Below are positions 25,146 through 33,478 of a stretch of DNA of 64,000 nt, in pieces. The position numbers and the translations under genes were made by a program. The DNA is from JAJEFO01 sp965214325 (GTDB lineage Bacteria; Pseudomonadota; Alphaproteobacteria; Rhodobacterales; Rhodobacteraceae). The stretch is from the NCBI GenBank assembly GCA_965214325.1, contig CBDCBG010000006.1, positions 3,224,001-3,288,000 on the forward strand, written 5' to 3'. How positions within the stretch are numbered: position 1 is the first letter of the stretch; each line of letters begins with the position of its first letter. The notes under the pieces were generated by a model. The model worked only from the letters and a program-made list of their open reading frames with translations, was not told the DNA's origin and did not search any database.

Positions 25146-25985
25146 TCAAGCGAGCAGCTCCATTCGATATGTAGGTGCAGGCACTGCCCTCACGGTGCAA
25201 AGGCCGGTCAGGATTTCCGACGCATCGCCTTTCGTGAAATTCCCGCGCAGGAGGCCGCCCTGCACGAACACGCTGTCCCAGCCTGCACCTTGTGCCCCGG
25301 CAATGTCGTGCTCCAGGCTGTCTCCGACCATCAGGAAGCGTGACCCGCCAAGCGAAAGTTCCACGGCCTCGAAGACGTGACGATGCGGCTTGCCATAGAA
25401 GACCACGTTGCCTCCGTTCTCTTGATGCATGTGGGCGAGCGCGCCGGGAGCAAGCGTGTTGCGGTCCCCGGAGCGTGGGCTGGCGCGATCGGGATTCGAG
25501 CAATAGACCGTCAGTTTCGCCGTCATCGCGCGATGCAGGACATCCTGCCATTCCTCCGCCGTTGCGCCCTCGGGAAGCCCCATGACCAGGATTGCCTCGG
25601 CTTCCTCCGGCAGGTCACAGATCGTGACATCCAGGCCATCCGCCCAGGATTTCGCGTCTCCCTGCGCCCGTTCGACAGAAAAGAATCTCCGTTCCGGCAC
25701 ACGACCGGAACAGACATCCAGCCAGAGCGCCTCGCCGCTTGTCATTACCTGGTCGAACAGGCCAGGAGCGAATCCCATTGCCGCGATCCGCGCCTCGTTT
25801 TCCGATGCGCGCTTCCCCGAGTTGGAAAGGACGGCAATCCGCGCGCCCGCACTCCGCAGCGCTTCAAGCGCCGTCACAGCGCCAGGATACGGTTCGCTGC
25901 CATCGTGCAGCACGCCCCATTGGTCCAGGATGATGGCGTCGTATCCCGTCGCCACCTCAATGATGCTCTCGATGGCGCGCGTCAT
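25146..25985 (-). CDS. HAD-superfamily hydrolase, subfamily IIA
   Basis: A 279-residue cytoplasmic phosphatase-like protein. Motif I is AIILDQWGVLHDG (nucleophile Asp), motif II is IAVLSNSGKRAS, motif III is VVFYGKPHRHVF and motif IV is LMVGDSLEHDIAGAQ. The second motif-I Asp of DxD is absent (DQW), as in the TIGR01459 group of alphaproteobacterial HAD-IIA proteins. The gene lies 6 bases after the MBL-fold gene, so both are likely co-transcribed with the GntR regulator upstream. Its substrate is unknown; HAD-IIA enzymes dephosphorylate small sugar or nucleotide phosphates. Confidence 0.85.
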   Translation of the reverse strand: MTRAIESIIEVATGYDAIILDQWGVLHDGSEPYPGAVTALEALRSAGARIAVLSNSGKRASENEARIAAMGFAPGLFDQVMTSGEALWLDVCSGRVPERRFFSVERAQGDAKSWADGLDVTICDLPEEAEAILVMGLPEGATAEEWQDVLHRAMTAKLTVYCSNPDRASPRSGDRNTLAPGALAHMHQENGGNVVFYGKPHRHVFEAVELSLGGSRFLMVGDSLEHDIAGAQGAGWDSVFVQGGLLRGNFTKGDASEILTGLCTVRAVPAPTYRMELLA

Positions 25986-25991
25986 CCGGGA

Positions 25992-26924
25992 TCAGTCTTC
26001 CATGTCGTCGGGATTGGCGAGGCTCGAGATGTATGCATCGACATCCTCGGCTGCCATAGCGGGCGCCTCCTTTCCGGCAGCGCCGGCCGGCATGTCGCCG
26101 AAATAGAACTTGTAGCCCGGTATCGACTGGCGACGTTCGCGAATCGGCATGCCTGCATAGGGAAAGACGTCCGAGCGCTCATTTGCTGCACGATCATGGC
26201 ACGGCAAGACGTAGTCTGCGCGCTTGTCCAGCTCTTCAACCGACTTCCAGCCGTCATAGGCATTGACGAACCTTGCGGGCACCCAGTAGCGCCACATTTC
26301 GGCCGGGTTCGGTTCCAGATTGCGCTCCTCGAAGATCGCGTCGCCGCAAACCACGATGTCGCCCGCACTGGTGGCGACGCTCACGGCCATATGTCCCACG
26401 GAGTGCCCCGGTGTCGGAAACATCGTGATGCCGGGCAACACTTCGCATTCGCCGTCCACGGCCTCGAAGACGCATCCTGCATAGGCCGGCTCGATGCCAA
26501 GAATGCCGCACTCGTACGTGCGGTAGTAGAGAGGCAGCGGATTGTACGCCATCTCAAGCTCGGCTTTCGGAGCGATGTAGCGAGCGTTCCCGAATTCCTT
26601 CATGTTCTGTACATGATCCCAGTGAAGATGCGTGAAGACGATCGCGTCGATCTGGTCGGGATGCACGCCGAGTCTCTGCTTCAGATGTTCGTGGACCTGC
26701 AGGCAGCCACGCTTCTCGCAGTTGTGGTGGTACCTGCTGGCGCGTTCCTGTTCCGGCAGTCCGGCGTCAATCAGGATCTTGTGCTCGCCCGTGTCGACGA
26801 AGTGGCAGTAGACCGGCTGCCACTTTTTCTTTCCGGCGGGTCCCTTCCAGAAAATGTAGGTCCCGAGGTCCCCATGAAGCCAGCCGGTGTTTATGGGATA
26901 GATTCTCGTTTCTGCAACGGTCAT
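25992..26924 (-). CDS. MBL-fold metallo-hydrolase, N-acyl homoserine lactonase-like
   Basis: A 310-residue metallo-beta-lactamase-fold enzyme. The dinuclear-metal motif is THLHWDHVQN, the next ligand His is in TPGHSVGHMAV, the bridging Asp in VVCGDAIFEE, and the last His in VLPCHD. This pattern fits lactonases of the AHL-lactonase/AttM group, which open lactone rings of signals or sugar lactones. The ATG at 26924 is chosen because GGAGC precedes it; the open frame extends 13 codons further without support. Its place behind a GntR regulator and opposite sugar-catabolic genes makes a sugar-lactone role as likely as quorum quenching. Confidence 0.85.
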   Translation of the reverse strand: MTVAETRIYPINTGWLHGDLGTYIFWKGPAGKKKWQPVYCHFVDTGEHKILIDAGLPEQERASRYHHNCEKRGCLQVHEHLKQRLGVHPDQIDAIVFTHLHWDHVQNMKEFGNARYIAPKAELEMAYNPLPLYYRTYECGILGIEPAYAGCVFEAVDGECEVLPGITMFPTPGHSVGHMAVSVATSAGDIVVCGDAIFEERNLEPNPAEMWRYWVPARFVNAYDGWKSVEELDKRADYVLPCHDRAANERSDVFPYAGMPIRERRQSIPGYKFYFGDMPAGAAGKEAPAMAAEDVDAYISSLANPDDMED

Positions 26925-27014
26925 GGGTCGCTCCGCGTTCAGTGTTTCGGTTTCTGTGCACAAAAGTAAGTTTCAGGACACATTTGCAATTCCAATCTGC
27001 GATAGTGCATCAAG

Positions 27015-27680
27015 TCAATTTGCCCTGATCGTGTCGAGGAAACTCGCGGTCATGTGACTCCGCATGCTTCTGGATGCCGTCGCTGAATCCTCGGAGAATA
27101 TGTCATTGATCAATTCCTGATGGCTCTGCGCGGAAGCGAGTAGATCGTCGTGGGTCGCGAACTTCTTTGCCCGGAAGGGGCCGGTGCGCCGACGGAACTC
27201 GGACGCGATCTCGGCGATGTACGGATTGCCCGTGGCACGGTAGATGGCCAGGTGAAAAGACTCGTTCGCGCAAAGGTATTGCATCCGGTCGCCGGATTCT
27301 GCGGCGACCATGCAGGCAGCCTGCGCAGCTTCGATCTCGGACCTCGACAGAAACGTGAGGCGTTGCGAGGCGATCCTCGCGCATGCGGTCTCGATTTCGT
27401 GCATGGCCTCGAATATCTGGCTGAGTTCTTCACGGCTGTATTGCGCAACGAAGACGCCCCGCCTCTCGCCTTGGATAAGTATGCCCTGTGCAGTCAGGCG
27501 GGACAGCGCCTCGCGCACCGGGGTTCGCGAGGTCCCAAATCGCCTTGCGAGGCCGGCCTCGTCCAGTCTTTGGCCGGGCCTGAGGCCGCCCGTGCCGATT
27601 TCTTCCAAGAGCACCTGCTCAATGCCTTGAGCCCTCGAGTGTTTCTGGCCGTCGGCGTGGTTGGTGGCGTTTTTCGTCAT
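27015..27680 (-). CDS. GntR-family regulator, FCD (FadR-like) type
   Basis: A DNA-binding repressor-like protein of 221 residues. The winged helix reads LRPGQRLDEAGLARRFGTSR followed by TPVREALSRLTAQGIL. The FCD ligand domain (about 95-215) shows the metal-ligand pattern NESFHLAIYRATGN and SAQSHQELIN. The ATG at 27680 follows AGGAGGG. A perfect TTGTATACAA palindrome, the usual FadR-subfamily operator core, lies about 60 bases upstream in the divergent region, so it probably controls itself and the plus-strand sugar genes. It precedes the MBL and HAD genes on the same strand. Confidence 0.9.
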   Translation of the reverse strand: MTKNATNHADGQKHSRAQGIEQVLLEEIGTGGLRPGQRLDEAGLARRFGTSRTPVREALSRLTAQGILIQGERRGVFVAQYSREELSQIFEAMHEIETACARIASQRLTFLSRSEIEAAQAACMVAAESGDRMQYLCANESFHLAIYRATGNPYIAEIASEFRRRTGPFRAKKFATHDDLLASAQSHQELINDIFSEDSATASRSMRSHMTASFLDTIRAN

Positions 27681-27738
27681 GCCCTGCGGATCCCTCCTGT
27701 TCTGGATGCAGTACACTCATCGTCATGGAATTGCAATT

Positions 27739-27748
27739 TTGTATACAA
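27739..27748. promoter_or_regulatory. candidate GntR operator TTGTATACAA
   Basis: A perfect 10-bp palindrome with the GTATAC core typical of FCD-type GntR operators. It lies 59 bases upstream of the gntR start, between gntR and the plus-strand ABC/aldolase genes. Only one copy was found in this region. Confidence 0.6.
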
Positions 27749-28321
27749 GGTCGCAAGGCCGCCGCTCTTAGTGCAGTTCGGGACGACCTTGGGCATCCGG
27801 TCGTGTTCCCGGCGCGACACCGCACCGCGCTTGCGGAGATGGAAACCGCTCATTTCCTGCCTGATGCCCCGCGGCTTTGACCTGGCCGCGGCCAAGGACG
27901 ACGCGCTCTTCGAGGATCTCTTCAATCACGCCGACCGGCTAGTCGCATCGACGATCCAGGAGCTGAACCGGAATCCGCGCCTCGTGCTCGACTGGATTCA
28001 GCTCGGCAGGAACATGCGGTCACGCGCAAATCCTGCCGCGCAGCCTCGCAATGGACCGCCCCGAATCAGGATGGTGGAACCTGCCTGGCAATGCCAGGCG
28101 GGCCACCCGGAATGCTCGCAGTCACGCGCAATGCGGAAAAGAACCGATCCGAGCCACAGGAATCCATCTGCAGCTCTCGAACAGGCGTAAGTTCTCCCAA
28201 GCGGCCCGCCAAGGGGCCCCATCAATGCTTGCGAAGCAAAGTTCCGCCGTGCCGATTTTGGAAGTTGACCCTTTAAATCTGTGTGCATACTGTCTACTTT
28301 GGACACATTTGGACGAACCAT
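27749..28321 (+). other. stretch without a recognised gene, containing a protein-like relic
   Basis: The frame at about 27864-28055 reads MPRGFDLAAAKDDALFEDLF and then NHADRLVASTIQELNRNPR and LVLDWIQLG, with a natural protein composition. I do not recognise its family, and it has no clear ribosome site or end. The rest holds no gene. The first genes of the damaged sugar importer (binding protein and a permease) would be expected around here and appear to be lost. Confidence 0.4.
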
Positions 28322-29157
28322 ATGCCCGAACCGCAACTTTCTGGCCTGGCCAAAAGGCATGCCACGATGCAGGCGCTGCACCAGACCGACCTGCACATGG
28401 ACCCGAACGAATTCACGGTTCATGTGGGTCCGTCCGGCTGCGGCAAGTCCACGATCCTTCGGATGATCGCCGGCCTGGAGACCGTTTCGGAAGGCGAGAT
28501 CCACGTTGACGGCAGTCCGGTCAGTCATCTGGAGCCCAAGGACCGCGATCTGGAAATGGTCTTTCAGGACTATGCGCTCCACCTGCACATGAGCGTCGCG
28601 AACAAGTCGCGAACAACATGTCTTTTGCGCTTGGGCTCAAGAGGGAGCCCCGTTCCAAGACAGATGCCAGAATGCGCGAGGTCGCCGCAATGCCGGGCGT
28701 GAGCGAGTATCCGCTTCGCAGGCCTGGCGAGCTCTCCGGAGGCCAGAGACAGCGAGTTGCCATGGGACGGGCCCTGGCCCGAGACGCATCGACCTTTCTC
28801 TTTGACGATCCACTATCCGATCTTGACGCCAGATTGCGTGGACAGATGCGGGCGGAACTTGCGCCAATGCGCCGGTGCGTTCAAGAGAACATGATCCATG
28901 TGACCCATGACCAGGCCGAGGCCGTGACGCCGGCGGACCGGATTGAGTGGAACGAGTGTCTCCTGGCTTCTGCGCTAGCCGACCGGGACACCAGGACCGT
29001 TCCGGTACTGATCGTGAACGACACCAGCAAATTCAGCATTGAATGGAGCACGATCATGGCCGCCGGCATGTCGCTTGCGGTGCCGCCCATCCTGACTACG
29101 CTGTTTGCGTCGCGTCAGATCATCACTGGCATGACCGTCGGCGCGGTCAAGTGCTAG
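28322..29157 (+). pseudogene. broken ABC sugar-transporter ATPase fused to a permease end
   Basis: The first part is a MalK/UgpC-type ATPase: Walker A GPSGCGKSTILRM, MVFQDYALHLHMSV, then after a frameshift LSGGQRQRVAMGRA, TFLFDDPLSDLDARL and VTHDQAEAV. The frameshift is caused by an 11-bp tandem duplication at 28595-28616. At ADRI (about 28937) the sequence switches to WNECLLASALADRDTRTVPV and MTVGAVKC, which is the C-terminus of a MalG-type sugar permease. A deletion has therefore joined the front of the ATPase to the end of the permease, removing the ATPase regulatory domain and most of the permease. The importer cannot work. The next gene starts 3 bases after the stop. Confidence 0.85.
28595..28616 (+). 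repeat. 11-bp tandem duplication causing a frameshift
   Basis: GTCGCGAACAA occurs twice head to tail. Removing one copy restores the ATPase frame, giving HMSVANNMSFALGL, which matches the family. The lesion therefore looks recent compared with the rest of the pseudogene. Confidence 0.85.
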
Positions 29158-29160
29158 ACG

Positions 29161-30291
29161 ATGGCGGCAATTGCAACACTGCTCGCAACGCTTGGAACCA
29201 AAGAGGCGGAGGCGTCCTTCCTGCGGTCCGAACTGGAACGGCTCGGCGTGCCCGTGAAACTTGTCGACATTTCCCTGCAAACCGGGTCATCCACGCTCGG
29301 CGGCACCGACAAGAACCGCCGCATGACCGAGGTCGCTGCGCGTGTCGGACAGATGCTCGCCGGCAAGAGAGCGGACGAAATCGGCGTCGTGGTCGGCATC
29401 GGGGGCGGAACCGGTGGCGAAATCGTGCTGCGGATCTTCGATGCGCTGCCCGCGCTGCACCCCAAGGTCCTGATTACGCCGCTGCCATTCGATCCGCGTC
29501 CGGCATTGGCGGACAAGATGTTCATCATTGTGCCCACGCTCGTGGACATACTCGGTCTGAACGACCTTTTGCGGCAGGTCCTCGTGTCGGCAGCAGCAAC
29601 AATCTCGGGGATATGCGAACAGCCCGTGTCAGGGCCGAGGTCGGCGAAGCCCATGATCGGCCTTACCGCGCTCGGTGCGACCGGTGAGGCAGCGACCGCC
29701 CTTCAGGCCGGACTGCGCGACTTGGGCGAAGAATGCGCTGTCTTTCATGCCAACGGGTTTGGCGGTGCGGGCCTTGCGCGATGTGCCGAAGAGGGTGCCT
29801 TCAAAGCCGTGATCGACCTGACCTGCCATGAGTTGAATCGGCTGGTCCTTGCAGGCGACCATGTCCCCATGAAGAACAGGTTCACCGCTGCTGCCGATCT
29901 GCCGCAGATCGTTCTTCCCGGCGGTCTGAACTTTCTCGGGCTCGGGCCTCTCGACACCCTGGCGCCGGCCCACGGCACACGGCCGCATTACCGGCACTCG
30001 ACATTCTTCACTCACGTCAAGGTGACGCCCGAAGAAATGGCGGAGACGTGCGAGATACTCGCCGCCCACCTGAACGATGCCAATGCACCAGTGCATGTGA
30101 TCGTGCCAATGGGCGGGTTCTCGCACCGGGATTGCCCGGGCGGCGAAATCGAGGACGAGGCTCTTCGCATCACATGCCTCGACACACTTGTCGCGCGAGC
30201 CCGCCACTACGAGGTTGAATCCGTGCAACATCACATCAACGCGCAGCCAACGGCGGAACGCGCGCTTGAACTCCTGAAACCCTATCTCTGA
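29161..30291 (+). CDS. Tm-1-like ATP-binding domain protein (UPF0261)
   Basis: A 376-residue protein of the UPF0261/Tm-1-like family. It begins IATLLATLGTKEAEASFLRS, has the nucleotide-binding GVVVGIGGGTGGEI near residue 80, and shows the C-terminal family segments ILPGGLNFLGLGP-like and VPMGGFSHRDCPGG. Plant Tm-1 binds a viral replicase, but bacterial members usually sit in catabolic operons and their reaction is poorly known. It follows the broken ABC gene by 3 bases and precedes the aldolase by 9, so it remains part of a sugar-acid operon. Confidence 0.88.
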   Translation: MAAIATLLATLGTKEAEASFLRSELERLGVPVKLVDISLQTGSSTLGGTDKNRRMTEVAARVGQMLAGKRADEIGVVVGIGGGTGGEIVLRIFDALPALHPKVLITPLPFDPRPALADKMFIIVPTLVDILGLNDLLRQVLVSAAATISGICEQPVSGPRSAKPMIGLTALGATGEAATALQAGLRDLGEECAVFHANGFGGAGLARCAEEGAFKAVIDLTCHELNRLVLAGDHVPMKNRFTAAADLPQIVLPGGLNFLGLGPLDTLAPAHGTRPHYRHSTFFTHVKVTPEEMAETCEILAAHLNDANAPVHVIVPMGGFSHRDCPGGEIEDEALRITCLDTLVARARHYEVESVQHHINAQPTAERALELLKPYL

Positions 30292-30300
30292 AGGCCTGAC

Positions 30301-30975
30301 ATGCTGGACCAGTCTGACATCGTCAAAAGGAAAGACAGCCTCATCTCCATTGCAATGCGTTGCTTTGACTTGCGCCTGCAGACAAATGCGGGAGGCAATC
30401 TCTCCGTGCGACTCGCTGACCGGGATGCCGTCGTCATCAAGGCTTCGGGTGTCGGTTTCAACGAATGCACCCGCGAAAACCTGCAGGTTGTGACGCTGGA
30501 CGGCACGATTCTGCCCTCGGAGCTGGATCTGAAGCCGTCCAAGGACCTGGAATTCCACCTCGATCTCTACAGACGCCGGGACGACATAGATGCTGTTGTG
30601 CATTGCCACAGCCCCTGGGCAACCGGATATGCAAGCGCGGGCCTGGAAATACCTTGCCTGACGGTGCAGACCGTCGAGAAAATCGGGCGCGTGCCCCTGA
30701 TTCCGTTGTCAGAGAACGGCGGGCCTCAGACTGCAGTGCAGATCGGAAAGGTCTTTGACGAACCGTCGGTCAAGGCCGCGGTGCTTGCCAACCATGGTAC
30801 GATCGGGGTCGGCAAGACCCTGATGGCCGCTCAGTACCTTGCCGAGCTAATTGAGGAGACAGCGCATATCGCTTTCGTGCGCGATACGCTCACGCACGCG
30901 CTTCGACGCGAGACGCCGGAGATGCCCAGACATGGCACGAATCATGGTGAGCGACACTTTCTTGAACGGGCATGA
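30301..30975 (+). CDS. class II aldolase/adducin family protein (FucA-like)
   Basis: A cytoplasmic zinc aldolase of 224 residues, the usual FucA/AraD length. The phosphate-binding segment is TNAGGNLSVRLAD, the substrate Ser/Gly segment is IKASGVGFNE, the zinc ligands are VVHCHSPWA and LANHGTIG, and a Glu lies in DLEFHLDLY. It would cleave a ketose- or sugar-acid phosphate. It lies 9 bases after the Tm-1-like gene and 30 before the aldolase/dehydrogenase fusion. Confidence 0.9.
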   Translation: MLDQSDIVKRKDSLISIAMRCFDLRLQTNAGGNLSVRLADRDAVVIKASGVGFNECTRENLQVVTLDGTILPSELDLKPSKDLEFHLDLYRRRDDIDAVVHCHSPWATGYASAGLEIPCLTVQTVEKIGRVPLIPLSENGGPQTAVQIGKVFDEPSVKAAVLANHGTIGVGKTLMAAQYLAELIEETAHIAFVRDTLTHALRRETPEMPRHGTNHGERHFLERA

Positions 30976-31005
30976 ATACTGAAACGGCGCGCGCGGGAGG
31001 GCGAT

Positions 31006-33054
31006 ATGCAATCACGCTGGGATGACTCGGATCTGCAGACTTTGATCTCAAGCTGCGCCGACAACGGCGTCAACGAAGATCTTGCGATACGGACCTATAC
31101 GACGCGTCTTCTGGGACAGGAACCCCGGCTTGTGCTGCATGGCGGCGGCAACACCTCGGTGAAGACGCGGAAGACGGATGCGCTCGGCGTCGAGCACGAG
31201 GTGCTCTGCGTCAAGGGATCGGGTTGGGACATGGGCACGATCATGCCCGCCGGCCTGCCAGCGGTTGAACTGGCTCCATTGGCCGCGCTGGCGCGCATTC
31301 CGGCGCTGAGCGATGTAGACGTTGTCGCGACGCAGCGACGCCTTCTTGTCGATCCGCACGCCCCGAATCCCTCGATCGAGGCGGTTCTGCATGCCATAAT
31401 ACCGCACAAGCACGTGGATCACACACACTCGAACGCGATTATTTCGTTAACCAACCAACCCAACGGCGAAGACATTGTCCGCGACCTGTTTCCGGACACG
31501 ACGATTGTTCCTTATGTTATGCCGGGCTTCATCCTGTCCCAGAAGATCCGGAAGCAGCTGGATGAAACACCCGGGGCGAAACACCTCATCCTGATGTGCC
31601 ACGGAATCTTCACTTTTCACGATGACCCCCGCCAGTCCTATGACGACATGATCCGCATGTGCACCGCTGCCGAGAAGCGGCTGGATTCCGGTGCCGCTCG
31701 GCCGTTCGTCCCGGCCAGGATTCCGGCAAAGGCGCCCGAGGTGAACGAGATCGCCCCCTTGATTCGCGGTGCATTGGCTCGGCCGAGCGGCGTGGAAGGA
31801 GGACCCGACCGCTGGATCCTGGATTTTCGCGTCTCCGATCAGATTCGGGCATTTGTCGATGGTGCGGACGCTGACGACTACGCGACTCGAGGCAATGCCA
31901 CGCCGGATCACTCGATCCGGATCAAACGCTTCGGCTTGGTGGCTCCGGCTCCCGCGAGTGGCAGGCTGGACGAGTTCGCTGCGGGGCTTTCTGTCGGTAT
32001 CAGGAACTATCGTGACGAGTATGTCGCCTACTTCGAACGGAACAACGCTCGGGCGGGTGGCGGGCTCACGCAGCTCGACCCCGTGCCGCGTGTCGTCTAC
32101 GTGCCGGGAGTGGGGTTGTTCGGTGCCGGCAATTCGGCGACAGATGCGTCGGCCTGTGCCGATATTGCGGAAGCCACGGTGGATGTCATCAGCAGGGCCG
32201 AAGGGATCGGGACATTTGTCGCTCTGCCTGAAGAAGATCACTTCGACATCGAATACTGGTCGCTCGAACAAGCGAAACTGGCAAAGTCGGTCGAAGAGCC
32301 CCTGAACCGTCAGATCGCAATAGTGACAGGTGGTGCAAGCGGTCTCGGTCTTGCAACCGCAAAGCTGCTGAGGTCCGAGGGGGCCGAAGTTGCGATCTTC
32401 GACATTGATGGCGAGCGCGCCAACTTGGCGGCATCCGAGACCGGTGCCATGGCGGTCGCCTGCGACGTCACGGTCCCCCGTTCGGTCGAGGATGCGGTCC
32501 GTCAGGTGGCATGCAGGTTTGGCGGCGTCGACATCCTGATCTCCAATGCGGGCGCGGCGTTCCATGGCGCGCTTGACAGCGTCGACGACGCCTATTTCCG
32601 CAGCGCCTTCGATCTGAATTTCTGGTCGCACCACCTGATAGCGCGTGAGTGTGTCCGAATGATGGAGGCACAGGGAACGGGCGGCGCAATCGTATTCAAC
32701 GTTTCGAAGCAGGCTCTGAACCCGGGTCCCGAATTCGGTCCCTACGGTACGTCCAAAGCTGCACTGATGGCGCTTGTTCGCCAGTACGCGATCGAGCACG
32801 GCACCTCGGGCATCACCGCAAACGCGGTCAATGCCGACCGGATCCGCACCGGGCTCATGACAGATGAACTTGTTGCCAAGAGGGCCGCAGCACGCGGCAT
32901 CACGCAGGAGGAATACTTGCGCGACAACCTCCTGAAGAGAGAGGTGACTGCACGAGATGTTGCTGAAGCGTTCCTGCACCTGACCAAGGCTGCAAAGACG
33001 ACGGGTGCGATCCTAACGGTCGATGGCGGCAATGTGGCGGCAATGGTGCGATAG
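31006..33054 (+). CDS. bifunctional aldolase/short-chain dehydrogenase
   Basis: A 682-residue fusion. The N-terminal aldolase half (to about 420) has LHGGGNTSVKT, zinc ligands in VDHTHSNAII and MCHGIFTF. The C-terminal short-chain dehydrogenase half has the NAD site VTGGASGLGLATAKLL, the ILISNAGA strand and the catalytic Ser plus Tyr-x-x-x-Lys in GPYGTSKAAL. Such fusions (RhaE/RhaD-type) process rhamnulose-type sugars: the dehydrogenase oxidises the lactaldehyde released by the aldolase. It ends the operon with the FucA-like and Tm-1-like genes. Which sugar is used is not shown, and the neighbouring importer is broken. Confidence 0.92.
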   Translation: MQSRWDDSDLQTLISSCADNGVNEDLAIRTYTTRLLGQEPRLVLHGGGNTSVKTRKTDALGVEHEVLCVKGSGWDMGTIMPAGLPAVELAPLAALARIPALSDVDVVATQRRLLVDPHAPNPSIEAVLHAIIPHKHVDHTHSNAIISLTNQPNGEDIVRDLFPDTTIVPYVMPGFILSQKIRKQLDETPGAKHLILMCHGIFTFHDDPRQSYDDMIRMCTAAEKRLDSGAARPFVPARIPAKAPEVNEIAPLIRGALARPSGVEGGPDRWILDFRVSDQIRAFVDGADADDYATRGNATPDHSIRIKRFGLVAPAPASGRLDEFAAGLSVGIRNYRDEYVAYFERNNARAGGGLTQLDPVPRVVYVPGVGLFGAGNSATDASACADIAEATVDVISRAEGIGTFVALPEEDHFDIEYWSLEQAKLAKSVEEPLNRQIAIVTGGASGLGLATAKLLRSEGAEVAIFDIDGERANLAASETGAMAVACDVTVPRSVEDAVRQVACRFGGVDILISNAGAAFHGALDSVDDAYFRSAFDLNFWSHHLIARECVRMMEAQGTGGAIVFNVSKQALNPGPEFGPYGTSKAALMALVRQYAIEHGTSGITANAVNADRIRTGLMTDELVAKRAAARGITQEEYLRDNLLKREVTARDVAEAFLHLTKAAKTTGAILTVDGGNVAAMVR

Positions 33055-33478
33055 CGTTCTCGCTACATGCGCACCGGTCTTGAATGATCAACCGACGCCG
33101 AGGAAAGGCAGCAATCCCGGAATTTGTCGGCCGTGCGACGAAGGGGATCTCGGACAATGATCGGTTCTTGAGCGCCCTTGGCGCGGCGGCCACGAGCGTC
33201 CGGTTTGACCGGGTGCGGTGAGCCGGCCGGTCCGACCGGCGGATGCCGTTCTCGGCAACCACGGTCACATTCCCTCTGGCGTGGACCGCGGCGGCAGACG
33301 GCAGCCTATCCCGCAACAGCCTTGCCGTTGCCGAATGAATCAGGAGATGAGCGCCGCGCCTGCAAGGCACACCCTAGCCGGAGCTTTTGGAAGAACAAAA
33401 CGGGATCGAAGGTGCGCAAGCCTTTGGACCCGGGCCGGATTCCGGGATCCGGGAAGGGCATAATCCGGGATTCATGTT
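33055..33478. other. gene-free stretch before IS1634
   Basis: About 420 bases with no recognisable gene. A short frame near 33100-33210 (EFVGRATKGISDNDRFLSA) has protein-like composition but no known match. No strong hairpin follows the fusion-gene stop. Confidence 0.35.

Noticed and set aside
25992..26924. Firm call as a quorum-quenching lactonase
   Set aside because: The motif fits the lactonase group but the neighbourhood is sugar catabolism; the substrate cannot be decided from sequence.
25377..26969. A 530-residue plus-strand frame
   Set aside because: It is antisense to the HAD and MBL-fold genes, which carry complete catalytic motifs on the minus strand.
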